Shown: positions 1 to 10,580, numbered from the stretch's first letter. The stretch: DNA of 12,600 bases from Conidiobolus incongruus B7586 (GCA_000697335.1 JNEM01011336.1:1-12600), one strand, 5' to 3'. Notes: a model not told the origin generated them from the sequence alone. Numbers and translations: made by a program.

Positions 1-1335
1 ATTATAATAAACAAAGTCTATATTAAATTAATTTATAAAAATATTTAATATATTATAATATAAATTAAATTATATTCCTAATATAAACTTGTCTAGTTAA
101 AATATTAATAATACTATTATTAGTTTTTTTAAAATAAATCAATATTATAACTGAATAAAATATACTTATTTTAAAGTTTTATTGATATAATATTTACTTT
201 TAAGAAAATAAATCAAATAATTATATACTCTTTGACTAATGATTGGCATTGATAATATCAATAATATTCAATTTAATATATTTCAGAATGAACTAATATT
301 ATTACTAGTAATAGTCAAACCTAATATTTTAATTAAATAATAAAAAATATATATTAAAAATAAAATTAGATAAAACAAAATATAAATAAGCTATATTTAT
401 TTTATAAAGATGTTTTATTTAATAAGTTAATGTATGACAATAAAATATCTGGAATATCAGTTATTTATAGTATTGATTAATGGAAATTAAGATTCATCAA
501 TAATAATTTTTTAAAAATGAGGAAAAATAAGTGAATAGAAAATGATTTATTGAAAAATTGGAATGATGAATATGTTGATAAATCTCAATAATTAGAGACT
601 ATTATAGTTTGCGTTAGTTATATATAAATGAATAAATATAATTGACTGATATATAATGTTGGTTAATATTATGATATTGGATTAAAATATTGTTTGGCGT
701 GTATGAAAAAATCGAAATAAATTAAATCTATAAAGTTAAAAAAGTAAAATAATTTCAATATGAATATGTTTTAATATAAAGGCGTAAAATCAAGAAATAA
801 AAATTCCAATTTAATATTCAATATTTTTTAATATTCAAAATTGAATAGAAGTTTTGATTTGAAATATATTAAAAAGTATAGTTATAATTGAGTAATTTGA
901 ATTGAAGATCATATAATAAGTAATGTATATGTTGAAGTCCTTATGATGAAAAATCAATGAAATAGAATTATTAATTATTATAACAAACCATGTTGAATGA
1001 GCAAATTATCAAGTCAATTACCATTCATATATTTGGATTTATCCTCAATTTTCATCTTGTTAGTTTTGCGCTGAGATTTTAAAATATAAACTCTAAAAAC
1101 AATATGAAACTAAGAAAATCAAATTAAAATGTAATATTACTAGTAAATTCAAATTAGATTTAGCATATAGTAACCTAAAATAATTATCTTGCAATAATAA
1201 TTATAAATTATGATGGTTAGAATGAATTATTTACTAATACAGATATTGGTTTAAATTCCGTTTGTATATTGAATATACATTGAAAAAAATTTTGAGTAAA
1301 TTAATTAAAATAATTTTTTAATAATGTGGTTATAT
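1..1335. other. AT-rich intergenic DNA, no gene seen
   Basis: This stretch is very AT-rich on both strands, with frequent stops in all frames and no coding-like segment. I looked for split exons with GT...TAG introns like those of the genes downstream and found none that join into sensible protein. No tRNA-like cloverleaf sequence, long tandem repeat or inverted terminal repeat was visible by eye. It probably is ordinary intergenic DNA. Confidence 0.6.
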
Positions 1336-1665
1336 AGATGATAACCCTCCCAAGCATCTTTGCCTCACCATTTATTTCCTTATGGAGATGTTACTCCAGA
1401 AGGCACATCACTCTACTCTCAAGGTCTTATTCTCTAGATGATCTATCTCACTCTAAATACTATTTCTAGCCAACAATTGGACTATAAAAGAACTGACACC
1501 ATAAGCCTAACCATAGGAGGTCAGCAGACCTCTCACAAGATAATAATATCCTTTCATCTTTTCAATAAAGCCTTCGATCTAATACTCTCGCTTACTAACA
1601 GTAGCTTACCTGCCCCAGCTACTTATTTTATGCATTACTATCAACCAGCATTACAACAATAGTTT
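1336..1665 (+). other. Less AT-rich island, possible retroelement fossil
   Basis: This segment has clearly more G and C than the DNA on either side, and carries a 74-codon open frame (1438-1662) with no recognised full domain. Part of that frame reads ISLTIGGQQTSHKIIIS and then FDLILSL, which loosely recalls the C-terminal half of the aspartic protease of LTR retrotransposons, where a hydrophobic strand is followed by a DLILG-type motif. The resemblance is weak: the catalytic DSG/DTG motif is not in this open frame and no LTRs are visible. If it is such a trace it is old and only a fragment. The alternative is an unrelated relic of a gene, or chance. Confidence 0.25.
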
Positions 1666-2246
1666 GTTTGATTATATCAGTTATCTATAATGAAAACTGT
1701 AGAATATTGATTGGTTAATTATTAATGAAATTCTTTCAAATTCATCCATTCAAAATTTTCTCTGATATAAAGTATGACATTCCACAGGTATATTAATTAT
1801 AAATAATATACTTACAATGATAATAAAAATATAAATAATTTTTAGTTTTGATTTATTCGAATTAATTATATTAATTATACTATGGATAATTACAAACCCT
1901 TATTCTTTCACTTGATTAAATTTGAAAGAATTCAAAAACCAAGTTTAATTACATACATAATTAAAGTTAATGAAGAAAATTATTACAAATAAATTTAATA
2001 TATATAGAATTAATAATTAACAGAATAATATGAAAAATACGTTGATTCATTATTTTATTTTGAAAATAATAGATTTAATCAAATATACTTAAATCAAATC
2101 AATTGATAATAGTTTATAAGGAATGATTTTAAAAATCCATACCATAATTTTAAAAATGTAAACAACTTTATGAAATACCCATTGTTTGAATGACATAATT
2201 ATATAATTATCAATAATATTATTAATATCATTCAAAGCACAAAATC
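1666..2246. other. Upstream region of the kinesin gene
   Basis: AT-rich sequence with no supportable open frame. It must contain the promoter and 5' leader of the kinesin gene that begins at 2247. In sequence this AT-rich, TATA-like matches are too common to call, so none is annotated. Confidence 0.5.
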
Positions 2247-4846
2247 ATGGTAATTAAAATCAACTCGACTATTAATATTAGTATAACTGGTATATGAAAT
2301 TATTAGAAATCAGGATTACGTCCTCCAAGTAAAATAACAAAGCCAAATATCCAAATACCAAGCAGAAATGGATCTCGTCCGGAGATCAACAATACAACAT
2401 CCACTCCCAAAGCGACCCTTGTCAAGCCTCCTGCAACTAGTTCACGTCCCACTCCTTCTACAAGGTCTGTTAGACCTCCACCGCCAACCAATGCCAGACC
2501 TACTACACGGTCAATAGCTACTGCCAGATCAACAATTACTGGTGCTCCTTCTAGAGTTACTCAAAAAGCCGAGCCATCTCCTAATACCTCTATGAGGAGT
2601 GATACAACAAGTATTTCCGAAGAACCAACGTTTAAAAGGCCTAAAAGAGCTGCTTGGGACACTAAAGTATATTTTTCAGTTAAATTTATCTTGATATAAT
2701 TAACCCATAATAATAGGGACGATTATCTGATATGGAAAAAATTGCTGAAGAATTAAAGCATAAAGTATTAGAGTCTAATACTGAAGTACGAGATATGAAG
2801 ACCAAATTACTTGAAAGCAATGCCAAAAGTAATTGCCAAAAAATCTCTTTAATTTTTTTACTTATGTGTATTTTAGTACTGGAATTGGAGCAATTTAGAA
2901 CCAAGTTGGAAGAGAACGTTATGTCAAAAACTCAAGAAAATTACAATATTTCAGCTCAAGTGAATGAGTTACAATATGAAATTAAAGTAATTCCTTACAA
3001 TATTAAATGCTATGATTTAGTATTTATTTCAATTACTTTATTAGAATAAGACTCTGGAACATGAAGAGGAAGTAAGAAAACTCAATTCGGAATTTGAAGC
3101 TGAAAAAGCCTCTTTACAAAATAAGATCAAAGATTTGACATTTGACAAAGATATGCTCAATTCTAAAATTGAAAGCTTAAATTCTGATTTATTAAGTAAA
3201 GAAAAAGAGATTTCATCTTTAAAAGTAATTGGATTTAATTGCATACATCAATGCTGTACTTTACTGATATATTTAATAGAATTCAATTTCCGAACAAGCT
3301 ACACAATTCTTTGCGGTTGAAACCCAAGTTAAAAGCCTGAAAGCTGCTTTAGATGTAATTTAGCTTGAACCACCATTTGTTTACAAAGAATCTCACATTT
3401 TACCAATTTAGGCAGCCAATGATACCATATCAGCAAGAGATAAAGCGATTGTTGAATTAAAAGAGTTACTAAAAAATGCTGAAGATACCATTGAAAGGAT
3501 GGATATCAAATCAAGAGAAGAAGAAACGATCAGAAGGAGATTACATAATACCATCCAAGTAATTATTAATATTTGTCTTCATTTATACGATTTATTGAAT
3601 TTCAATTTTTAGGAATTAAAAGGAAATATCAGAGTATTTTGTAGAGTTAGACCTCCATTGGGTAATATCATTATATTAATAATACTGGTTTCATATATTA
3701 ATTTTACTCAGATGCTGAGGTCAAAACAAACACTGAGTTTCCTCCATTGTCACATTTTAAATTCCCTGATTCTGATCTGGAATCGAAGCAAATTGAAATC
3801 AATCAATTTTATGTAAGTACATATATCCCTATATTACTTATAATTTATCTAATAATTTTAATAGGAAAACGCATTGGGTCAAAAGGTTCCTAATAAGCCC
3901 TTACCTTTTTCATTTGATAGGGTAAATTCATCTTTATTTAATTTCTTAATCTTTTTAATAACATCATATATAAATTTAGGTTTTTGGACCTTCCTCTGAT
4001 CAAGCTCAAGTTTTCGAAGAGATTAATCAACTTATCCAATCCGCATTAGATGGCTATCCGGTGTGTATCTTTGCATACGGACAAACTGGTAGTGGTAAAA
4101 CTTTCACAATGGAAGGCCCCAACAACCATGATCCAAAGTTGATGGGTATGATTCCTAGAGCTGTAAATCAAATCTTTGATACTGCAACTAAGTTGAAGGA
4201 AAAGGGATGGGAATACTCTATGGAAGGACAATATGTAGAAATTTATAATGAAACTATTCATGATTTGTTGTCCAATTCTAATCAGAACAAAAAATACGAT
4301 ATTCGCCACGAACCAAATGGTAAAACTGTTGTAAGTAATATTACTGTAGTCAATGTTGATTCTCCTGAATCTGTACATCATCTCCTGGATAAGGCTAGAA
4401 AGAATCGAGCTGTTGCTGCTACTTTAAGCAATGAAAGATCTTCTCGTAGCCATTCCGTATTCACCTTAAGACTATCCGGAAAGAATTCAATTACACAAGA
4501 ATCGTCTGAAGGTGTATTAAATCTAATAGATCTTGCAGGATCTGAGAGATTAGCACAATCTGGCTCCACAGGTGATCGTCTGAAAGAGACACAGGCAATT
4601 AACAAGAGTCTCAGTTCCTTAGGTGATGTCATCAGTGCTTTATCGAATCAATCATCCCATATTCCCTATCGTAACTCAAAATTAACCTATTTGCTTCAAA
4701 ACTCCCTAGGAGGTAATAGTAAAACACTAATGTTTGTTAATATTTCACCTTTAGCTGAACATTGCAACGAAACAATATGCTCCTTACGATTTGCTACCAA
4801 AGTGAACTCGTGTCAAATTGGTACAGCTAAGAGAGTCGTCAAATAA
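2247..4846 (+). CDS. Kinesin-14 (Kar3/KlpA/Ncd-type) C-terminal motor
   Basis: Minus-end-directed microtubule motor that crosslinks and focuses spindle microtubules. Reconstructed exons: 2247-2249, 2307-2666, 2717-2828, 2877-2986, 3045-3224, 3280-3354, 3412-3558, 3613-3661, 3712-3812, 3865-3921, 3980-4846; all ten introns are GT-AG and 48-58 nt, and the joined frame is 686 residues, normal for the family. Residues 1-120 are a basic Pro/Ser/Thr/Arg-rich tail, probably the non-motor microtubule-binding region, ending in [11 protein letters not shown]. Residues about 122-330 are charged heptad-like coiled coil. The neck [14 protein letters not shown] at about 330 has the Gly-Asn typical of kinesin-14 and leads into the motor: P-loop GQTGSGKT (432-439), switch I NERSSRSH (549-556), switch II DLAGSE (582-587). 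The protein ends just after the motor, as in Kar3/Ncd. The start is the least certain part: exon 1 would hold only ATG. Codons are AT-rich, suggesting modest expression. Confidence 0.93.
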
Positions 4847-4902
4847 TTGATAATTTTAAATTAGTTCAAATGTATCCTAATGTGTTAAGTATTTTTAATA
4901 TG

Positions 4903-4925
4903 ATTAGCTCTTGGATAGAGCTAAT
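4903..4925 (+). other. Perfect 9-bp hairpin in kinesin 3' region
   Basis: ATTAGCTCT pairs exactly with AGAGCTAAT around a 5-nt loop, 57 nt after the kinesin stop codon and upstream of a polyadenylation-type hexamer, so it should lie in the 3' untranslated region. The stem has four G-C pairs, which stands out in DNA this AT-rich. It could be an RNA-level signal for stability or localisation, or a chance palindrome. The pairing is seen; any role is inference. Confidence 0.4.
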
Positions 4926-4978
4926 GGTTTGTTATTACTAATTCATTGTGCCAATATTAATTACCACTCTTGTCCATA

Positions 4979-4984
4979 AATAAA
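4979..4984 (+). terminator. Candidate polyadenylation hexamer for kinesin
   Basis: AATAAA lies 133 nt after the kinesin stop codon in the expected orientation. The hexamer is common by chance in this composition, so the call rests mainly on position. Confidence 0.35.
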
Positions 4985-5818
4985 ACTATTGATCTATACT
5001 ATTAATTTTTTATACTATACAAGTTATAATATTTAATAATTAATTGATCCAAATATTCGGATTATTACTAAGTTATATTCAACCAGTAGTATTCTAATCC
5101 ATCTACTTATATAGATATATTATAAGAGAATTATTATAATGATGTATATTTAATCATAGTGGTATTTTAATACTCTTAACTATTTCAAATACTTCAAAAT
5201 TTAGGCTTATATTACTACCCAAAAAAAATAAAAATAATCACAAATCCAATATTAAATTGAAATAAATATACTATTTACTATTTTTGTTATAGAGAATTTC
5301 CCATTAAGTTAATGTATAAATAGAAATACATAAAATATTAACATTAATAAAAGTAATATTAAATGACGTTGATGGACTAAATAAAAAATAAATCATAATT
5401 AAAGGGGTCATTTTGCATTTATTATAATTTGAGTATTAGAGTAATTGATCTTTAACGAAGATGCTACATAATGACTAATATTATAGTGATCATCATTTAA
5501 TTCAATCTAATTTAATGAACTTTAATAAATTAACAATATAATTTATATCGTAATTTTTGAGTATCCTTTAATACAAATATATTTGTTTTAAGAATAAATT
5601 TTTATTCTCGTATTTTAATTCAATAACACATCTACCAACTAAAATGGAAAGAATTCGGCTAAACTTTTCAGTTTGAATTCTTAAATTTCAAAATTGTTAA
5701 TCAAAATATTGATCTTCTAAACAGAATAATATTCAATATATAAATATCAAAAATAGTATTCAATATTAACTGTTGATTTTATTGATGAAAGTAATTTAAA
5801 TTAATAAAATTGAATAGT
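4985..5818. other. Intergenic region and ERG7 upstream region
   Basis: AT-rich, with no coding-like frame longer than a few codons. It separates the kinesin 3' end from the lanosterol synthase start and must hold the ERG7 promoter. A nine-codon frame beginning at 5644 and an 8-bp inverted repeat around two GAATTC sites (about 5650-5682) were noticed but look like chance. No recognised sterol-response site could be called with confidence. Confidence 0.5.
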
Positions 5819-8030
5819 ATGACAGAATTTAAAGAAGAATACACTGATTTGACTAGGTGGAGATTGGAAGTTGATCACGGAAGACAAACTTGGACTTATA
5901 TTGAAGAAGATCAAGAGCATGAGCGTTGGAAACAAACTGACGTCGAAAGATATTGGTTAGGTTTACCTATGGAGGTATTTACTTAGAATACTCTTTTGAG
6001 AGTTATACTAAATACTTTGCTAGAATACTCAAACTTTTGAAAAAGCTAAAACTCCATTTGAAGCAGCTCGCCAAGGTTGGGAATTTTTCAAACTATTACA
6101 AACTAAAGACGGTCATTGGGCTTGTGAATATGGTGGTCCTATGTTCTTGTTACCTGGATATGCTATCTCTTCCTATGTTACCAACACCGAAATTCCTGAT
6201 TACCACAAAAAAGAAATCATCAAATATTTGTTCCACACAGCTAACAAAGAAGATGGTGGCTGGGGTTTACACGTTGAACACCATTCCACTTGCTATGGCA
6301 CTGTGCTAAATTATGTCACACTACGTCTTATGGGAGTTCCTGCTGATCATCCCAATATGGTCAAAGCTAGACAATTGATTCACAAGTTTGGTGGCGCCGT
6401 TTCCATCCCATCTTGGGGCAAAATGCTCTTGTCTACTATGAATTTGTACGACTGGGAAGGGATGAATCCAGTCCCTCCTGAACTCTGGATCCTTCCAGAT
6501 TGGTTTCCCTTCCACCCTGGAAAGATGTGGGTCCATTCAAGAGCCGTGTATATGTCCATGAGTTACCTTTATGGAACCCGATTCCAATATCCTATCAATG
6601 ATTTCATCAAGGAATTGCGAAGCGAAATTTATGTGGATGGCAAGTACCCCACTCCTGAAGAATGGCCAAACCACCGCAACAACATCTGTGATGCCGACAA
6701 CTACAGTCCCCACTCCACCCTTCTTAGAGTTGCCAACAAAGTACTTGGGCTCTATGAGAAGATTGTTCCCTACTATCCCAACATTAGAAAATGGGCTATT
6801 GAAGCAGCCATGAGACAGATCGACATGGAAGATGAAAACACAGACTACTTGGACATTGCCCCTGTCAATCAAGCACTCAATCTGATCTGTGTCTATCATC
6901 ATCATGGAAAAGATTCACATGCTTTCAAGCAGCATTTGTACCGTGTGCCCGATAGTTTGTGGGTTTCTCATCGTGGTATGATGATGTGTGGTACCAATGG
7001 TGTTCAACTCTGGGACACTGCGTTTGCTGTACAAGCTGCTATCGAAGCAGGTCTTCATGAATTACCTGAAAACGTCGAATCCATCAACAATGCCCACAAG
7101 TTCATCGATATCACTCAAATCACTTCCAACTCTCGCCATTACCCCAAGGACTACCGCCACCAAACTCAAGGCGCTTGGCCTTTCAGTACTCGTGATCAAG
7201 GGTATGTTGTTTCCGACTGCACTGCCGAAGGCCTAAAAGCCACACTGATGATCCAAAAGCAACCCTTCAGTCAAAAACTCATTGATGAAAGTCGACTACA
7301 GGATGCTGTCGACATCTTGTTATCTATGATTAATGAAGACGGTGGAGTTGCTAGTTACGAATTGGTTCGTGGTGGAACTTACTACGAGTTGTTAAACCCT
7401 GCCGAAGTTTTTGCTAATATTATGATCGAATACAGATATCCCGAGTGTACCACTGCTACTTTACTTGGATTAACCACTTTCAACAAGTTATACCCTATGT
7501 ATCGTGCCGATGAAATTAAGGAGGCCCAAAAGAAGATGGTCAAATATATCCAAAGCGTCCAACGTGAGGATGGTAGCTACTATGGCAGCTGGGGTGTCTG
7601 CTTTACCTATGCCACATTCTTTGCTGTTGAAAGTTTGACTACCTTTGGCCATACCTACGAAAACTCTGAAACTGTCAAGAAAGCATGTGACTTCTTGGTT
7701 AGCAAACAGATGGAAGATGGTGGATGGGGTGAATCTTACAAATCATGTGAACAACATGAATACTATCAAAATGAACAATCTCAGCTTACCAATACCTCAT
7801 GGGGTGTTCTATCCCTCTTAGCAGCTGACTATCCTGATCAAGAAGTGATCAAGAGAGGTGTCAAATGTATTATGAACTATCAAAACAGCGATGGTTCATG
7901 GCCTCAGCAGAGTATTGAAGGTGTTTTTAACCATAATTGCGCTATTTCCTATCCTAATTATAAATTCTACTTCTCTATCTGGGCCCTTGGTAGATATGGT
8001 AACAAATATGGTAGAGACGTTGAAATCTAA
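5819..8030 (+). CDS. ERG7: Lanosterol synthase (oxidosqualene cyclase)
   Basis: Cyclises (S)-2,3-oxidosqualene to lanosterol, the first sterol of the ergosterol pathway; the family works at ER or lipid-droplet membranes. Two exons (5819-5974 and 6024-8030) with a 49-nt intron whose branch region reads TACTAAA; the joined frame is 720 residues, close to the 731-732 of yeast and human enzymes. The N-terminus TDLTRWRLEVDHGRQTW is typical and confirms exon 1. The catalytic acid is Asp450 in DCTAE. His223 lies in WVHSRAVY, the conserved His motif. QW-type repeats are visible near residues 128-133, 567-575, 616-621 and 673-678. Thr376, Gln444 and Val448 occupy the positions that separate lanosterol synthases from plant cycloartenol synthases (Tyr, His, Ile), so the product should be lanosterol. 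No transit or signal peptide is seen, as expected. It has many C-ending codons, unlike the AT-rich surroundings, suggesting strong expression. Confidence 0.97.
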
Positions 8031-8076
8031 TAATTATACTTTAAATTTATTATTTACTCTAACTTATAATTTTTAT

Positions 8077-8082
8077 AATAAA
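8077..8082 (+). terminator. Candidate polyadenylation hexamer for ERG7
   Basis: AATAAA lies 47 nt after the lanosterol synthase stop codon, in the right orientation and at a plausible distance. Chance occurrence is easy in this AT-rich DNA. Confidence 0.35.
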
Positions 8083-8802
8083 ATTGAATTCATTTAGCCA
8101 ATCAATAGTATGAAAATATAGCTTTAAATATAATTGCTTTATATGATATTTATATAATATCATTAATCATATATTATATATACAAATAATCAATTTACAA
8201 CCATTTACACAAATTCATTACATATGATTCAAAAGAAAAATTGAAAATTATTGAATATTCAAAACATGACTTTATAAAAATATACTCAATCTAAAAGTTA
8301 ACAACAAAATAATAATATTTTACAATATGATTGATATGGTTTATTCTATTCTTGTCAAGTAATTATAAATAATTCTATTTTATTTTAAAAATTTATTATT
8401 AAATTACCTAAAAACTATCAAATCCTGATTTTATGTAAAATGTTTTATTTTTATTAAGCATTAAAATACATTTTATTTACAACTATTTGAATTTACGTTT
8501 ACCGAATGTAAACCTTATCTTCAATTTACGAGTTTCAGTTTATATAATATATTGAATAATTAAATTTATATCTGCTAGACTCTAAATTTTGTGATAAAAT
8601 TGTAATAACATCAAAAAAGATGAATAATTCTATGGAGTATTATATAAATCATTAAAATCACCAAATAAATATAATCGGTAAAGATAAAGATATTAGATCT
8701 ATTAAAAAGCACTAAATAGAGTAAATAGTCTATATTATATAAGATATACAAAAAGGTCAGTAATTTTTGAAAAGTTAGTCGTTATATATGTTGATTAGGT
8801 TA
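8083..8802. other. Convergent intergenic region, no gene seen
   Basis: AT-rich DNA between the 3' ends of ERG7 (+) and the PXR1-type gene (-). No open frame or RNA gene could be supported. It should contain the 3' untranslated regions and transcription end sites of both genes. Confidence 0.55.
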
Positions 8803-9594
8803 TTATATGCCTAATATAGATCTCATATCGGCAGGATTACTGGTACTGAGTTTTTTACTTCTAATAAACTTGGCTCTATGCCTATACAATTGAATGTTAG
8901 TATTTGATCTAATGAATTTGAGCGTCAATATTACCCTAGCCTCGATGGTTGGCTATCTTCATTAGAAGAGGAGACGGGAGTTGAAACAGCAGATTGAGGT
9001 TCGGATACAGATACAGGGATAGGAGTAATTATAGTGGGCTTATTGAACTCAGATTCAGTTGTACCTGATTTGATAAAGGTCATGAACATTGGTTTAGCGG
9101 GCACTTTTTCAGACTCTTTATCCTTCTTATCCTTTTTATCTTTCTTTTCCTTTTTTTCCTTCTTTTCCTTCTTTTCTTTCTTGGATTTTTTAGTTTTTTT
9201 GGAAGAATCTTCAATTTCATCAGATTCCTCACTTCTTTTCTTTTTCTTTTCTTCCTTTTCTTCTTATCATCTTATCTGAAGTCTCATCATTATCAGAAAT
9301 AGCAGGCGTAGCAGTATTAGAATTTAATTTGGCTAAAACTGCATTGAAACCGGAAGTATTCTCTAACCAATTTTCAGAGGTATTCTTTTCGGCACCTAAA
9401 CCCAATTGATTTGCTCTTAAGCTTACTTTAACATGGGAAGCAATACCATCGGAATTGGCACCAAGACCCTGGCCTTCTTTCCAGCCCATTTTACTCAACA
9501 TTTTAAATCCAAAACGACTTTGATCTCGACTCCAATTTAAATTTTGAGGATCTAAACTAATCCTTTGCTTATTCTTAGCCTCTGCTAAACCCAT
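8803..9594 (-). CDS. PXR1: PXR1/Gno1 (PINX1-type) G-patch protein, frame offset inside
   Basis: Nucleolar G-patch protein; yeast Pxr1/Gno1 acts in rRNA and snoRNA processing with the helicase Prp43, and human PINX1 also inhibits telomerase. The start at 9594 gives MGLAEAKNKQRISLDPQN, closely like yeast Pxr1. The G-patch follows: FGFKMLSKMGWKEGQGLG, then HVKVSLRANQLGLGA. After about residue 100 comes a Lys/Glu tract with clean KKE/KKD repeats (9114-9182), the second hallmark of Pxr1. The first frame closes at 9229-9231; the KKE/D part lies in another frame, open from about 9263, so the two differ by one base within an A-rich run. Further on, GT at 8934 and AG at 8882 bound a 53-nt intron with a perfect TACTAAC branch site. 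The last exon (8803-8881) encodes HRAKFIRSKKL and ends in ILGI, like the conserved Pxr1 C-terminus. The whole would be about 245 residues (yeast 271). An indel in sequence or assembly is the simplest reading. Confidence 0.88.
8882..8934 (-). other. PXR1 3' intron with TACTAAC branch site
   Basis: On the minus strand this begins GTAATA and ends TATAG, with a canonical TACTAAC (8896-8902 on the plus strand as GTTAGTA) shortly before the acceptor. Without splicing the frame stops at 8931-8933; with splicing a Gly codon is completed across the junction and 25 more residues resembling the fungal Pxr1 C-terminus follow. Length matches the other introns in the window. Confidence 0.8.
9114..9182 (-). 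repeat. KKE/KKD codon repeat in PXR1
   Basis: A purine-only stretch on the coding strand encodes about seven consecutive Lys-Lys-Glu or Lys-Lys-Asp triplets. This is the KKE/D repeat known from Pxr1/Gno1 and from nucleolar proteins such as Nop56, Nop58 and Cbf5. Such tracts are prone to length change and to sequencing error, which bears on the nearby frame offset. Confidence 0.85.
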
Positions 9595-10580
9595 TTTATT
9601 AATATACTATTTAATTAAATTAAAAAATTAATAATATGAATGAATAGTTATTCAATACCAAAAAACTTTTACCTTTTTAATGAATTAATATTCTAATTAG
9701 ATTATGGGTTATACAAATCAATTAATTTTAAATATGACATTTCAAAAAAAATTTAATTTTACTCAATATTTTAATTAAAAATTTAGCTATGATATTTAAC
9801 AAAAATATATTTATTTTCTCATCAAAATTAGATTGATCTCATTTGATTACTGTATATCCCATTTGTCATCTTTAAATACACCGAATAACCATGAAAAATA
9901 TCAAAGCTATTTTACCATATAATATCAACTTTCAATGAGTATATATTTTAATAAAATCAATATTCTAATAATATATAAAACATTTAAGAATAAATATACA
10001 ATCATAAACGATATATGATTCGTCAAAACCAGTTATATAGTGATTTTGATAAATTAGACACTATACTACTTGTAAATTACTCTTAAAATATAATTTTATT
10101 AAAACATATTAAAAAATAAAAATTATAAAAATAAATATAATGTCTTATATATTGAACATAAAAAATGAATTAACTAATTAATCAAAATATAAATTTTCAA
10201 AAAATTAATAGTGAGATATTTAGTAGTCATAACTTTTATTCGATAATTCACAAACCAATTTATTATTAATCATATACTTCTATTAGTTTAAATCTGAACA
10301 TTTGTTCTAAAATTTACCCAAAATATTACAAAAACATATGGAAGGATTTAAAAAATAAATCTTAGTATTTGACAAACAATTGAAAATAATATATTGATTA
10401 TCGTCAGTTAAAATAAAGTGCACAAACTTTTTATTAATCTCAAACCTCCTGATATCTATTACAAAGCTTTTTTAAAGTATTGAAAGTTGAAATTACGTAT
10501 CCATTATTCTCCACACAGACATTGACAATTCTTAAAACAAAACCATTAATAACAAAATATTCCCATGAAATTTATCCTTC
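9595..10580. other. Divergent intergenic region between PXR1 and HSP60
   Basis: AT-rich, stop-filled in all frames and without a recognisable RNA gene or repeat. It must carry the PXR1 promoter next to 9595 and distal parts of the HSP60 promoter. From about 10440 onward C content rises, which fits the start of the HSP60 control and leader region. Confidence 0.55.

Noticed and set aside
943-1074. Possible box C/D snoRNA (ATGATGA ... CTGA)
   Set aside because: The boxes are about 130 bases apart, no terminal stem pairs beside them, and no inner C'/D' boxes were found.
2303-2491. Minus-strand frame with a Gly/Val-rich product
   Set aside because: Antisense of the Pro/Thr-rich kinesin tail, which joins cleanly to the kinesin coiled coil on the plus strand.
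6537-6905. Minus-strand open frame of 122 codons
   Set aside because: Lies entirely inside lanosterol synthase, with no family resemblance of its own.
9034-9279. Plus-strand open frame rich in Ser, Phe and Leu
   Set aside because: It is the exact antisense of the PXR1 lysine tract; the Phe/Ser-rich composition is what the complement of AAG/GAA codons gives.
8934-9594. PXR1 as a finished gene ending at 8931
   Set aside because: The stop lies in a consensus intron and the next exon carries a fitting C-terminus.
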